Below, piece after piece: positions 46,690 to 60,110 of a stretch of DNA of 64,000 nt (position 1 is the first letter of the stretch; each line of letters opens with the position of its first letter). The stretch covers positions 7,874,001 to 7,938,000 of the forward strand of contig CM038915.1 in NCBI GenBank assembly GCA_021904315.1, in the 5' to 3' direction. The DNA comes from Sphagnum magellanicum. Taxonomy: Eukaryota; Streptophyta; Sphagnopsida; Sphagnales; Sphagnaceae. The position numbers and the translations under genes are program-made. The notes below the pieces were generated by a model. That model saw only the letters and a program-made list of their open reading frames with translations. It made no database searches and had not been told where the DNA came from.

Positions 46690-47385
46690 GGTTATTTAAC
46701 CCTCGAGAAACACCTTCCCACCTTGAGCAACTTCAAGTGCTTTTTTATTCCAAGTTGGAAGTCGACCAGATCATAAGTCACACCCACAAATAGGTATAAT
46801 GGCTTCAATGAGCTTGGAGACTTTGTCAATGAACAATTTGCATCTCTCAAGACAAATGGTGGTAAATAACCCATCCACCCACATGAATGTCCTTGAATAA
46901 ATCCCCAATACCAACTTTCACCTCCCAATCTTCTATCCACGAACACTTAACCTCCATCTTTGACACTTGCAACCACTTGTTTAATGAATGTGCCAACCAC
47001 AACATCAAGAGCTCCATATGCAAGTTTTCTCTTGTGATTTCTCTCACTTTTGTTGTTATGCCCTCACTATTTATGGAGATGACTTCATCCACCTAGAGCC
47101 TTCAACTCGTTTTGTTTTGCACGTCATACAACGTTGATAGTTTTGATGCCCCAATGTTTTGCAAGCTATATTAAATGCTTGCTAGACACCAAACCTGTTC
47201 TTGTTTGTAAGACATATTCACCTTTTGGAACCTTGAGATCAATTAACATACCATACATTGTCCATGGGTTGACAACAAATTGAGTTATCATTTCATTTGA
47301 CATTGAATCCGGTAATGGCCATATAACTCCTATCTTAAACAAACATATTGTTGCCATGATCCCGCCCTTTTCTAACAGTCAACAA
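46690..47385 (-). pseudogene. Antisense, degenerate fifth copy of the reductase (exon 2 only)
   Basis: Minus-strand pieces match exon 2 in order: 47357-47166 (FVVNPWTMYGMLIDLKVPKG), 47092-46847 (DEVIS...VREIT, then VGIGDLFKDIHVGGW) and 46830-46692 (VGVTYDLVDFQLGIKK). Frameshifts and a gap where the cofactor loop should be show it is dead. It is far more diverged than the array copies and reversed, so it is an older duplicate. It starts near the SWQQYV codons and lacks exon 1. Confidence 0.85.
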
Positions 47386-47860
47386 GGATGTATGTTCCTT
47401 ACCTTCCAAGGGAACATTTAAGTCATTTTTGGAAGTGTTACAAATTGCATTATAATTTGCACTTGCAAATTAGCCATAAACCCATGGAAATTAGGTTTAG
47501 GCAAGCCCGCTTACATCACATATTCATTAAAACATGACCATAATAAACTCTAGGACTTGAGATTGTATGCTTTCATGTCACACAAAACAATGGTCAACAA
47601 ATGACCAAAAAAAGATCATACACATGCGCCCATTGGTGTCCAATCATGCACTTTTTGAATGTGATTAAACATCACCCAAAAAGTTTTTAGATCACCTTCT
47701 ATCATTCTTCTCACCAATTCCACTCCACTTTTTGGATGTGTGGACATTTTAAACAAGAACCAAGGTTAATAAAATGTTTGCCTTGGAAAACGATTTTTTT
47801 TGTATGTAATTGTATGCAAAATTATGTTTGATATGCAATATTGAATGCTCTATTCCAAAG
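47386..47860. other. No gene recognised
   Basis: AT-rich, without a coding signal. Broken minus-strand frames may be the tail of the ORF upstream at 47866-48432. Confidence 0.35.
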
Positions 47861-47865
47861 GTCCT

Positions 47866-48432
47866 CTAAGTGTAAACACAATGTCTAAGCTTGTCTACAT
47901 TAACCAAAGGAGAAACTTTTCCTAGCACCTCCAACAATGCATCACCTTGCAAGATTTCACCATTTGTGATAAAATCTTTCTTCACAAGTAATTGTAGAAA
48001 TTCTCGTTGGGCAAGTTTGTAACAAATGGCTTTTGGGGAGGCATTGGGATTTTCTTTCAAGTATTTTGTCAATTGATTCATCATTTTCAAAACCTCTCAA
48101 TTCTTTCCCTTTGCATTAGGATGGTAGACCAACATGCATAACAAGGCATTTATACGTGGTGAAGGTAGGTGACTAATAATAACAAACATACATTCACCAC
48201 ATCTAGACTCACAAAATGCCAAGATATTGCAAAAGATGCATGTGTATGTTTTATTTGGTATAATAGACTCTAGTAAGAATGGTTGCCCTTTAGAATATCT
48301 TATATTATGTTTGCTTAATAACAAGGTTTTGAGTGTAGGGTAGGACCCCTTTAAGATTGGGGTTGGAATCCCCTTCAAGTGTTTGGTTATTAGGTGTGTG
48401 CAATCGATGTGCTTGGTTTTGGTGAAAAACAA
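47866..48432 (-). CDS. Hypothetical minus-strand ORFs, possibly one broken gene
   Basis: Two frames, 48432-48097 (111 codons) and 48090-47866 (74 codons), are in the same phase and separated only by a stop and two codons, so they may be one frame with a nonsense mutation. The first has several Cys (CIFCNILAFCESRCGEC), the second is mixed (LTKYLKENPNASPKAICYKL). No family recognised; transposon origin is possible. Confidence 0.3.
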
Positions 48433-51200
48433 AAAGCAAACTTGGTAGATCTTGTTTTGTTTAGTGGTGACTAAGGATTATATATTCAAACATATGGCCA
48501 TATCATTATAAATTAAGTGTTGCAAATGTTTTGCACTAACATGCCAACCACTTTGGATTGAATCCAATAGAAGAGCTTAAGAACTTGTGAAAGTGAAAAT
48601 CAAGTTGTAAAATTTGACAATGATAGTTTTAAAGTTTGTGACTTGACTTGGATATCCAAACACATATAATAACTTGAAGTATTTACAACTATTTAAAGAA
48701 GGGGCATTCTACATTACAAAACTAAACCACTTGGTACATTTTGATGGTGGTTTTTTTGCAAGTTGTATGGTTCCAAGTTGTAGGTGAAATCATTAAAGCT
48801 ATTCAAAGATTGAGTGGTTTAAATTGCAAGACTATTTAACCACTTGGTACATTTTGATGGGGTGTTTTTGTGGGTTGTATAGTTGCATGTTGCAATTCAT
48901 TAGTGAGCACAAGCGGTTTAAACATACATGGTTGGATCAACAAATAGGGCCATAGTTTCAGAAGTTGACACAATCAATATTTATTAGATGCCAAAAGTGA
49001 CAATAAAGGCATTGAAGAGTAATGTGGGCACGTATTGTTGTCTTTATCTAATTTGAGGTGGGCATGATGCATGTTTCAATTTGTTGTTCCACTTATGTAT
49101 CTGAAATCCTTGTTTGCAAAATAATTCACATTACAACAATTGCAAGTGTGTGTTATTATACATTCAAAAGATATGTAAATGTTTAGTATATGTAATATGT
49201 ATATTGCTTATGATGTCAAATGTTTACAATGTCCAAGATGTAATTGTATGGTTAGATTAAATGGTGAAGGACGTTTCAAGTTTGTTCTTCTTGTGACCCA
49301 ACATAGCCTAATTAATCCACCCGCAAGTTCTCTCCTTTTTTTACTATCAATAAGTGTTAGCAATTCATTTTTGAAACAAATTATTAAACTCCAAAAATGG
49401 CTATGTCAATATCCACACCTTTCATGTATACCCAATGTTAAAGATATGTTCAAGGAACCATGTGTCCCAACCACTATCCTCTATGTAAGCCTTTCTTTGT
49501 TGTAGGCTTGTTTACTTATACATTGGCAAGTCAAAGTGCAAGCTTGAATGAGGATTCCATTCTGTGTTTGAATTAACTTCTATTTCAAATTATGACTAAG
49601 TCTTCACAAACCTTCATTAATGGTTAAAATTTGATAATTGTTAATTGTGCACAAGTTAATATCCAAATTTTGACAAGTATTATTGTGCACTTGTATAGAT
49701 ATATTGTTGGGATCTAATGAAATTAGCTCTAGTCAAGTTGTGTTTACAAAGGCTATTAATGTTTATTAAATACAACAAGGAAAATTTGCTTGAACATTTG
49801 GCAAAGTTCTCAAAAGTATTGTTGTGATTAAGGTACACTCAAATTGTAAACCTTTGCAAAGGTTTTTTCAATTGTTTAAATAATTTATGTGCTTTGAAAA
49901 ATGGAGCCTTTATGTTTAGCTTCCATTAGTTCTCATGTACATGGTTTTACTAATTATAAATTGGTGGAGTTGAAGTAGAGGTTAATGAAAAGGACTATGT
50001 GATCAATGCTTTGAATACCACCAAAAGGTAAGTTCACAATAAAACAACCCACACCCAACTATTTAGTGTTTCATTTAAAAACAATAAGTTAGTTAGTCAA
50101 GATGATGTGATAGAATTAGATTAGATTGTTTTTTAAAAAATTAAGTCGAAAAAATATACATATAAGATGGTGCAGTTTACTATTTTGTAAAGTCATATAT
50201 GTAAGGTTTTTCATAAATATATAATTTTCAAATCATTTCAAGTACTTCTAGGAGCCTTTAAATAATGAAAACACTAGTTACAATATTTTCTTAAATGTTT
50301 TTCAATACCCTATACTCATTATATTAATCTCAAATCTAATTAAATGTTCTCATAATATATTTAAAGCATTTTTGTATGAACACACCACACAACTTCAACA
50401 TTGACTTGATTTACCATTTTAAAATATTTATAAAAAACACATTGATTACACCTGTAGCAAATCATTTTATTGTGAACTTTCCCCAAGGTAATTTTGGTAA
50501 AAGGCAATGTCTACGTGTTTAGACTTTGATCAAGGTATGTGGGATCATCATCCATTATCCATGGTCATGACTGCCTCTCATGGTTTATTGAATGTTGTGA
50601 ATAATCTATCATATTTACCTTGATCTCACTAGTTTTGACATTACACTAAAATTCACTAATAGACTTAATGCACATGTCTAGTGGACTATGCTATGAAGCA
50701 ATTTAAAATCATAAAAATCCTTTGCAATATCGATCATTGATCTTTTCCGTTATAAAAATTACATGTCACCAATTAAATGACCCTTGCAATATGGTTAAAC
50801 TTTGATTTGTCACATAATCATCCCATCCTTCTTTGAATTCTCAATAATGTTTCATGTATAAAATTCAAATGAACTTGACCCTAGTAAACAATGGATTGGA
50901 TTGGTGTAATCATGTTTGCAATCAATAGTGCTAGCGCACAAAATTTGACATTGAAGACTTTGAATATTGTAACAATGGTTTTAGGTTGGTTCTTTGTGTG
51001 TTAAAGGCTACATTTTTCCATGGCCATGATGGTGCTCTATAGTTAATGATATTTTATAAACTAGGTTGTAATTATGTTGGGGAATGCATGCAAATCTAGA
51101 AGAATTCCCATTCAACCATTCTCTCATCATGAATTGTAGCAATTGAAACAAAGTTATCGAAAATCCTAGAGGCATGCAATTTAAATGGTCAAGGAATTGA
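48433..51200. other. No confident gene; one short direct repeat
   Basis: AT-rich. A ~112-bp direct duplication is marked by AACCACTTGGTACATTTTGATGG at about 48724 and 48836. A 108-codon plus frame at 49179-49505 has a CxxC-like MYIAYDVKCLQCPRCNC segment but no family I know. A further minus frame of 114 codons lies just beyond at 51213-51557. Confidence 0.35.
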
Positions 51201-51802
51201 ACAATTGAATGCTCATGTGGAGTTGTTCATGACAAAATTGTTAACACAATCAAATGCAAGAATGTTAGGTGTAGGTTTGATAAATTCAAAAGGCATTGTA
51301 AGAACTACTGAACTTGCCACACACCTTATAAAAGTGTAGACAACCACAAAGTGTACAAAGCTTGGGGAGGGGCATGGTATTGATTGCCTTTTAGAAATGC
51401 AACCATCCATAAAACGTACTAGACTTTTGGAGGGGCATGCCATTAAAGACAAGGGTAGAATTAAACATGGGGATATTGGCCATATTACAAAGGTGCACAT
51501 CTGAACTTTCCTCCATTGATGAAAATTAGACATTACTGTAATAAAACAATGTGGCATGCCAAAACTAAATAGTAGTCAACATTGACAAATATGTTAAAAT
51601 GAAGGAATTGGGGGGAGGATTTGGGTGGAATTTAGGCTAAAAAGAAAAAGACCACACTTACAATGCAAGTTGGTGTTAGCACTCGGGCACGATTTAGTGC
51701 ATGTAAGGTGACACACACACCAAAAGAGGTGAGATCCAAAAACATTATGGTCATTATGTGGTAAGAATCTAGTTACATTAATCATTAAAAATTAAATTCT
51801 AT

Positions 51803-52932
51803 CACTACAAGAAATCATGGTTTTTCAAAAAATTCAACTTGATTAAAGTGTCCACATTGACCAAAAGAATGTTCGGTTTGATTAAAAGCATGGGGCATGA
51901 AAAACACATGGTTATTTTGGTTGGTTTTTTTACTGAAATGACCATTTTGACCAAATGTTAAGTTGTACATTTTGTCGAGAATGACAATTATTTAAAATGG
52001 TCCATCAAGATGCCCATGGCCTACTCAAATCGGCCATACTAAATGGCCATGCTTATTCAAATTGGCCATATTAAATTGGTTAGCTAGCCTACTTATTATG
52101 TTTACCTACCTACCTACCTACCTATTTACTTACCATTTACCTACCTATGTCCTACCTACCTCCATATTTACCTACTTATATATTATCTACCTACCTATGT
52201 TCTACTTGCCTACTATTATCTACCTACTATTTACTAAAGTTACATATTTATCTACCTACCTAGTATCTACCTACATACCTACCTATATCTTACATAAGTA
52301 GGTATGAACATTTTAAAACATAGATAGGTAGGCATGTGTACTTACCTATTTATCTAGTTAGGTACCTTTAACCTACTTATCACAAAATTGAAATTCAAAT
52401 GTTGTTATACACATTGAGAAAAAAATTCATGAAAGTTCAAAGGTACATGTTAAATCCATTTGGTAGCATAGTGTTTTACAAAATGATGGGATGGTTTGAT
52501 GGCCAAGACATTGGTGTGGAACCGAGGAAACCAAGGTTCAATACCCTTTACCAACATATATTATGTGGAATATGTATATTTGTATATGTACTTTGTACAT
52601 GTGTGTAAATGTATAATACATAGGTGGGTTGTGGATAGGTAGGTGGGAGGCCTTGGTGGGTAGGTAGGTCATGGGTGGATGGGTAGATAGGTACTTACTA
52701 TTTAAATTTTTATATTTACAAATTGAGCTAATTTTTTAATTAAAATTTTTGGGCTGCCCAAATTTTTGTCCAATTTGATTAGTCAAAAAATATTATTTTA
52801 TGGTCAATTAAAAAAAAAACTATCAATCAAGTTGAACCTGTTCAAATTGACTTGTCCAATATGACTAAGTGGTCGAATTGACTAGTTTTTTGTTTAATTT
52901 TCCAATCAAATAAACCATGATTTATTGTAGTG
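51803..52932. mobile_element. Non-autonomous CACTA (EnSpm-like) element, TSD TAT
   Basis: Left end CACTACAAGAAATCATGGTTT and right end AAACCATGATTTATTGTAGTG are inverted repeats of ~20 bp with two mismatches. TAT flanks both sides (51800-51802 and 52933-52935), the 3-bp TSD expected for CACTA elements. At 1130 bp with no transposase it is non-autonomous. The interior holds TACC tetranucleotide repeats on one strand (52100-52300) and GGTA repeats (52320-52700), so it can fold on itself. Short frames inside are repeat translations. Confidence 0.85.
52095..52700. repeat. Inverted TACC/GGTA microsatellite arms inside the CACTA element
   Basis: CCTACCTACCTACCTA-type repeats from about 52105 to 52290 are answered by GTAGGTAGGTGGG-type repeats at 52320-52345 and 52625-52695. 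Together they form imperfect inverted arms. Confidence 0.75.
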
Positions 52933-52935
52933 TAT

Positions 52936-55900
52936 AATTAAGCCTTGATCCAAATCTATTGTACAAAAAATGAACATGTTGATTTGTGTGTGCAATTTAA
53001 GATAGGGGAATCGATTGCATTAATAAATCTTGCCAATGAAAAAATCATTTGCAACATGTATGATATCAGGGATTGGTGGGCAAGCATGTCTCCACCATGG
53101 CACCCCTATTGATTAATCTACATCAATCAATTAGTTTACCTTCAGGGCCTATTTTGGCTCCATTTTGTTTTGAAATGTGATTAGCAACCCTAATTAGCAC
53201 TAGCTATCAACCCATGGACTAACTATTGGTGGTCCATGCACAAGTTATTATGGGAATAACCTATTTTGTCCAATATTGTCAAAGGTGATAATACTTTTTC
53301 TTTTACAAAAATTGATGTAGATTAAAAGGTGTTGGTGCATGATGGGCAAGGCCTAGCCAAGAGTGGTGGACAAATTGTTGCACCTATGGTTGGTATAAGG
53401 TCCCAAGTTTCAACTCTTCCTAGGGAATTCTTGCATAATTTGTTGTAATTGTTGCAAATGGTTGTTTTTAACTATGCCTTGAATAGGTAGCTAATGTGGA
53501 GCATGGAATTGTTGGAGGCTTCACCCCAAATCAACATTGATGATGGTGAATCTTATCTTCATGAGCTAGCCATTTCAATTGGACAATTATGATGCATTTA
53601 ATGATGGACTAGGACATAGCTTAACATGGACCTATGTTGGTTCAACTAGTAATTGCAATATTATTAATACGTGATATTGAAGTTGTAACTCCAAATTTTG
53701 TTAGCATGTTTGTCATATCATAATGTTTGGTTTGTTAGCCCATTCTAACATATTCTTGGGTTTGTGCAGCAAAGGATATACTTAAAACCTTCCTTATCCA
53801 AAAAAAGAATTAACATATCTAGTATTGATAATTGTTGGGGTCCAAATGATAATTGCATTGAATTTAGGTAAATATTTAAGGTGCAAAAGTCCAACACATA
53901 TCCATGCCACAACCATGTTTTGAGTAATAGTGTAACAAGTCACTTGTGTTGTCAAAGTCATTCTTGACACAACCAACTGCAAATCATTTTGATCACCTCA
54001 AGGAAACTGCAATAGGCCTTCAACCTAAGGTGCCAATTCCCATTTGCCATACTTGTGACCCAACTACTAGTTTAAACAACATTGTGAACATTGTTTATTT
54101 GCTTTATGGTAATAGACTTGAACATTTGAAACCTTGGGTGATGGTATGGCATTGAACAATCCATGGAAAGCTAATGGAAGGTGTGGCAAGCCACAATGAT
54201 GACATTGTTTTGCCCAAGTTGGTTGATTTCCTAACTTGTTGTAAACTTTGAGATTTAAAACAATGAAAATTTAGGGATGTTGAATATCGTATACCAATTA
54301 CATGTATCAGAATTATAATTTATGTGTATTGAATCTACATGGGTTGAAATTGAGCATTTGGATTGAGTAGTTTACACTAAGGTAATATGTTGTTAGGTTG
54401 CTAACTTTGGGTGATTAGTTTTGTATAGAATTGATGGCTACACCCTTATTGGATAATTGCAGATTTGGGTTGAGGATTGCATTCATTGGGTCATGTGGTG
54501 AAAAATTTATACCTATTTAATGTTGATTATTTGTATTAATTTCAATCCAATTTTGAAATTTTATCTTATTGGATTATCAAATCTAACTAAGGCCTATGGA
54601 GATTTCATAATCAAAGAATGTAGAAAAATTATGCCATCTTGAATCTATATGCATTCAACCAAATATTCATAAATTGTTTTCAAGCATGTGTTGTAAGTAG
54701 TGGATGCAACTCCAAAAGCCACAATTGAACGGCATAATCAATATAGATGATTATTGAATGTGATGCTTGGCAAATGACCTAATGGGGATGCATCAGTTAG
54801 TTGTAGGTAGGTCCCAACACATTCATGAGCAAGGGTTATGGTTGTAAGTTTATTTTTAGTAGAAACAATTAGGTTTGCAAATTATTGTATGTGGTAGTTT
54901 GATTTTCATAAAAACTAATATAATTGTGTATGTTTGAGACCATTTTTGTGTGCAAATTGCAAATGTGAAGGGTGGAAAAAATTTGACTCACAAAAGTTAG
55001 GAAGAAAATATATGCCAAGTCTCAATGTACCACTTGACACAATTGTAGCATCTAGCATCCTCAAAAAGGTTAGCAATATAGATGTGAATAGCATCGGCAT
55101 TTCTATTACATTCGACACTCTAAATGTGATGCATGTTATTCTCACTTGCAGGTTCATTGTGTAGGTGGCAATGTGTACATGGAGGATATCAAATTGCCAA
55201 ATGTCCCTTGGACATAGTCAAGGCTCAAGCCAACTATTGTCTTGATTGGTGGACTAAGGCTACCTATGCAAGCAACTAAGTGCAACCATGGTAAAGATTT
55301 AGCAAATGAAGTTGTTAGTGCCTCTAACACAATTTTACATCAAGTTTTGTGATGTAAAGGTAAGTCCTCATGTTTATGGACTTGTTTGGAGGGGAAATGT
55401 GTGTTGGCACCTATACATCTGAATGGTGATGTATGTTTGCTCCTAATGGTGATGTTTTGTTTGTGCAAGGTTATTCATGTAGGAAGGAAAATGTGCATTC
55501 TGGAATTTCAAACATGAAGATTCAAACCCTATAATTAATTGTCCTTGAAAAAACATCTATAAACTTGTCACCATATCAACATTAATATTTGATGGTAAAG
55601 TTGTCTAAAGAAAACAAATTCTTTTCCTAAACCATGTACATTTAATTCATCTTTCATATATGATTTCATGTTATGTAGATAACTTTTGGAAATTGGCATG
55701 CAATCCTAGAAAATTGGTTTCTAATGACTTTTTATTTAATGGTTACATAGTGGAAGCTTGGGTGGATGTGATGTTACTTTGATTAATGTCAAGGTTGCTA
55801 ATCGTGTGTCATGTGTTTGTTCTATGCAACCAATAAAACTTTGGCCAAGGAGACATAGGCATCTTTTGCAAGACTACATGACTATAACATGAACTGATTT

Positions 55901-56450
55901 GAACATTGGATTGCAAACAATAAGTTGAACTATATTGGAGGTGCACAACTTCAACACAAGATCCCCCCTTGAGCTAATTAGTTCGGTTCACCCTTACAAA
56001 CCAACTATATAACACATATTGTGCACCAAGTCTATATTAGGCACATATATATTCAACTATGGAATTCGAGTTATCTCAAAACATGCAAATTGTAGCCACA
56101 TTGATTCCAACAAGTTTTTGGTGCCATCATTGGTGTTTATACATGGATCATCTAGTTTTTAAAAGTATTATTGATTATATTAAAGTAGGAACCATTAGTA
56201 GAAATCAACCATAATGTAACCACTCCATTTGTGACTAATTACATGCAACCTGTAGTTGTTTGTGACTAAATTTGGGAGTATTTGTAAATACAAGACCAAG
56301 TTATAACTATTTTGGTCATTTTCACAACTATGATGCAACTATTGGAAAACTTCATCATATTGGTTGGATGGATTTTAGGTCTATTTTCATCGATTAATAA
56401 TTTGATATGTCCCATTAATCACAATAGTCACTAAATTAATCATATCCTAA
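52936..56450. other. No confident gene
   Basis: Moderately AT-rich DNA. Plus frames at 53946-54155 and 54934-55164 (the latter with FLCANCKCEGWKKFDS) are short, isolated and without recognised motifs. They may be remnants of an old transposon. No RNA gene or terminal repeats identified. Confidence 0.35.
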
Positions 56451-56496
56451 AGGTATTTTACAGTGACATAAGCGTGTATTTTTATGTATGTATTAA

Positions 56497-57665
56497 AATA
56501 TATATATATATATATTGTTCATATAATGAATTAAAAAAAAAATTTGAATATCAAATTTAATATTTTAATTTTCAAAATAGTTATTGGAATTTTCTTTTTA
56601 TTAATTGAATTCAAAATTTAAATTCTTAAAAAAAATTTGGTTTCAAAAATGATATTTAATTTCTAAAAACTGTTATTTGAATTCTTTTTTTAAAAAAAAT
56701 TGAATTGAAAAAAAAAATTTCAAATTTTTAAAAAGTTATTTGAATTTGAAATTTTTTATTTCAATATGAATTTTTAAATTTAAATTCAAAAATCTTATTT
56801 GATCCAAAAATTGATATTTAGATTCTAAATTATTATTTTCGAATCCAAAAATTAGTCTTTCAACTCAGAAAATTATTAATTGATTATAAAAATGGAAATT
56901 TTAGTTTTGAATATTTTTATTTGAATATGAAAACTTATATTTCAATTCTGAAAATTTTTCATTTAAGTTTTAAATAATAATTTTATTTAAACCGTGAAAT
57001 TTCAATTCCGAATTATTATTTTGGATTCTCAAAATTAATACTTCAATTCTGACAATTCTAATGGAGTCTAAAAATGGACATTTCAATTCTCAATATTGTT
57101 ATTTTAATCTGAAAATGGACATTTCAATTCTCAATATTGTTATTTTAATCTGAAAATTGACATTTCAATTCTGAATTTTTAAAATTAAATTCAAAAAAAT
57201 TATTTGATCCAAAAATTGATATTTGAATTTTAAACTATTATTTTCAAATCTAAAAATAGTATTTCGATTCAAAATATTATAATTGAGCCTAAAAATAGAC
57301 ATTTTGATTTCAAATATTTTTATTTGAATATGAAAATTGATATTTCAATTCTGAAAATTTTAAATTTAAATTTTAAAAAAATATTTGACTTGATAGTTAA
57401 AATTTAAATTCCAAATTATTAATTTGGATTCTAAAAATTAATATTTCACTTCAGAAAGTTATTCTAAAAATGGACATTTCAAGTTTGAATATTGTTATTT
57501 GAATCCAAAAATTGACATTTCAATTCTGAAATATTTTATTTAAATTTGAAAAACTTATTGGATCTAAAATTTGATATTTGAATTCTGAATTACTATTTTG
57601 GAACTTAAAATTGATATTTAATTCAAAAACTTATAGTTGATTTTTAAGGGTTTTTTCTAGTAGTG
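56497..57665. mobile_element. AT-rich repeat block ending in a CACTA-type right terminus
   Basis: After an (AT)n run at about 56497-56515 come many degenerate repeats of the theme GACATTTCAATTCTGAATATT / GATATTTGAATTCTAAA, about 60 bp each. The block ends GGGTTTTTTCTAGTAGTG at 57665, which inverted reads CACTACTAGAAAAAACCC. No partner left end was found, so limits on the left are uncertain. Confidence 0.45.
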
Positions 57666-58830
57666 TTATCCATAATAAATCACTTTTTATAAATAGTTAT
57701 AAATGATTATTTTTATTAATTATAAGTTACGTAAAATAATTATTGTTAGAACATAGATTTGTATATTATATAATTTTTATTCTTATAGTAAAATAAACTA
57801 ATTACTACAATTAATGTTACTTTATGTTAAAATCATTGTAATTCTATCATATAAGAATTAATTAGTATGCGCACAATTATTTTATAATTGAACATAATTA
57901 TTCAGTCTGTAATTTATAACTTAAAGTCTGAATTAAAATTTTGGAAAAATTATAATGTAGTTAAAATAATTATATTAATGATTTTAAGTTCAGGAATTAT
58001 TATACAGTATTTTATTTTAATTAAAAAAAATTTGCAAGTAATTATGGTCAATAATTTTATAATAGTGATAAAAATTAATGTTATGTTTAGCAAATTATTG
58101 TATTTATAGTTAATAATTACCAATAGAAAAAAATTATTTGAACTATAAAAGGTTTTACAACAATAAATGTAATATATAGTAATTAATGTCATTAGTTTAA
58201 TATTAATATTTTAAAAAAATTGTGTAAGAATTAACTTTCTAATAATAATTGTTAGTTCATAATTTATAATTTGAAAATAATTACTTAAAATAGTTAGTTT
58301 TTAAATTCTAATAATTAAATTAGTTTTACATTAATTATATTATTTATAATTTTACCAGATTTTTAAAATTAATAAAATTATTTTAATAATTTTAATTATT
58401 GAATTATCTATGAATTATGTATTGACAACTTGTGAATAACTTGATAGCTAGTTTATTAAATATTAAGAAGTTATTAATTATTTAAGTAATTGATAATGAA
58501 TATTTAATATTTGTACTGTATAGTTTAAATATATGTAAATTTAATCATTATTAATTAGATGATTATCTAATTATCTAGTGAACCATGTACTTGAATTGTT
58601 TAGAAATCATAAAACTAAGAAAAAAAAACATGATGAAAATTTTGGAGTTACAATTTAGTTTGTGAGGAAGTTGCAACTTCAAAATTTATCTCATATTGTT
58701 TATTTTTCATTCTTATTTTGAACACTATATAAACAAAGGGTGTGCTCATCCAATTTCACATTGAGAAATTTATGCAGATGGGATGAACCAATCAAAACGA
58801 TTAACCCAAAACAAAAAAACAAATTACGCA
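57666..58830. other. Very AT-rich DNA, no gene
   Basis: Dominated by TAATTA, AATTAT and similar words. Two overlapping antiparallel frames near 57888-58192 are composition artefacts. Confidence 0.5.
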
Positions 58831-58849
58831 CAATTTTAAATTACTTACC

Positions 58850-59035
58850 TCCCCAACCTACTTATTTATCTAACCAAATAGATACCTAGTTTGACCTACC
58901 CACCTAGGTCAACCTATGTACCTACCTACCTACATTTTTACCTAAGTAGGTAGGTAGGTAGGTAGGTAGGTATTTAGTTTAGGTTTGTAATCACCTACTT
59001 ATGTACCTACATAAATACCTACTAACCAAATATTA
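58850..59035. repeat. TACC/GGTA palindromic repeat
   Basis: CCTACCTACCTACATTTTTACCTAAGTAGGTAGGTAGG can fold into a near-perfect hairpin centred near 58943. Further TACCT words flank it on both sides. Resembles the interior of the CACTA element at 51803-52932 but without its termini. Confidence 0.7.
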
Positions 59036-59410
59036 ATATTTTTTATTAAATTCATTTTAAAGTGCCATGTGGCATATTTTCATTGGGTCACATGTCATAA
59101 TATATAGATCATCCAAGCATTTGAATTAAACATCTTAAATTATTTCAAAATAATAATAATAATAATAATTTAAACAATTAAATATTGAGACACATGGCAG
59201 CACAACATTTGCCTTCAATTGTGACCAAAATAGTTACATCTTACTCGTATGTGACAATACATATACAATGGGGTCAAAGGTTGAACTTGTATTTATTGAT
59301 TTTTTCTTTCATCCAATACCTTTTTGTTGTTTGCAACTTGTCTAAAGTGATTAAGGAGATTTTAGTCGCAAATGTCACTTGCAACTAAAATTTAGTCATA
59401 GAGATTAGTT
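59036..59410. other. No gene; (AAT)n microsatellite
   Basis: A short AAT run at about 59148-59169. The 67-codon frame at 59185-59388 shows no motif. Confidence 0.4.
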
Positions 59411-60110
59411 GAAAACTAGTGTGAACCCGGTGCATAATGCACCCGTCCCCCCCCCCCCCCCCCCCCGCCGTTACTTACTTCGGACCGGAAGCAACCTCTC
59501 CTCCTACACGGTTGTTGTGAATGCTCCCCGAAGCTGCTAGCCAAACGTCATCCAAAAAAAAAAAGATAAAAAAAGAAGCAAATACGTAGCCTTAGATTTT
59601 TCCGAAAAAACAAATCCAAAAAAAAAAGATAAAAAAAGAAGCAAATACGTAGCCTTAGATTTTTCTGCCCTTTTTTTTTAAAAAAAAAAACCTTTGTTTC
59701 TTCATTTTTGTTAATTTAAGAGAAGGGGAGAAAAATCCGAAAAAACAAATCCAAAAAAAAAAGATAAAAAAAGAAGCAAATACGTAGCCTTAGATTTTTC
59801 CGAAAAAACAAATCCAGAAAAAAGATAAAAAAAGAAGCAAATACGTAGCAAAATCAATCTCTGCGGCTCATTTTTGGGGGGTTGCAGAATCGGCATCGCA
59901 GAGACCGTTAACGGGTCGGAACGCCCTGTCACAGATGGACGGACGGACGGACAGTTGTGTAGAAATCAAACGGGTTTCCCGGGGGTGCCAATTCCAGACG
60001 AAAATGTTTTTCCCTATGGCCGGTTCCGCAGCAGAAACATAAAAAATGATTATGCAGCAGAATGTCACGTCACAGACGGGAAGACCAAGTGAATTTATAT
60101 ATAAGATACC
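59411..60110. mobile_element. Possible small non-autonomous element with GC-rich ends
   Basis: Composition changes abruptly at ACTAGTGTGAACCC. A 15-bp imperfect palindrome GGTGCATAATGCACC (59429-59443) is followed by a run of 20 C (59447-59466). Then come four ~62-bp repeats with AAGAAGCAAATACGTAGC, a (GACG)n run near 59937-59952, and an AT-rich tail ATTTATATATAAGATA. Sharp edges and structure suggest a mobile element (SINE- or Helitron-like) but no TSD or family is established. A 93-codon minus frame at 59868-60149 crosses it. Confidence 0.35.
59550..59850. repeat. Four copies of a ~62-bp repeat with AAGCAAATACGTAGC
   Basis: Copies carry AAGAAGCAAATACGTAGC with the GCAAAT start near 59578, 59641, 59776 and 59838, each preceded by a long A run with GATA. 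The third and fourth are separated from the first two by ~70 bp of A/T-rich sequence. Confidence 0.75.

Noticed and set aside
51213..51557. 114-codon minus-strand ORF
   Set aside because: No motif, no neighbouring exons and no second copy; too weak to call a gene.
57888..58192. Antiparallel Ile/Asn-rich frames of 73 and 80 codons
   Set aside because: Overlapping on opposite strands in extremely AT-rich DNA; codon content is only base composition.
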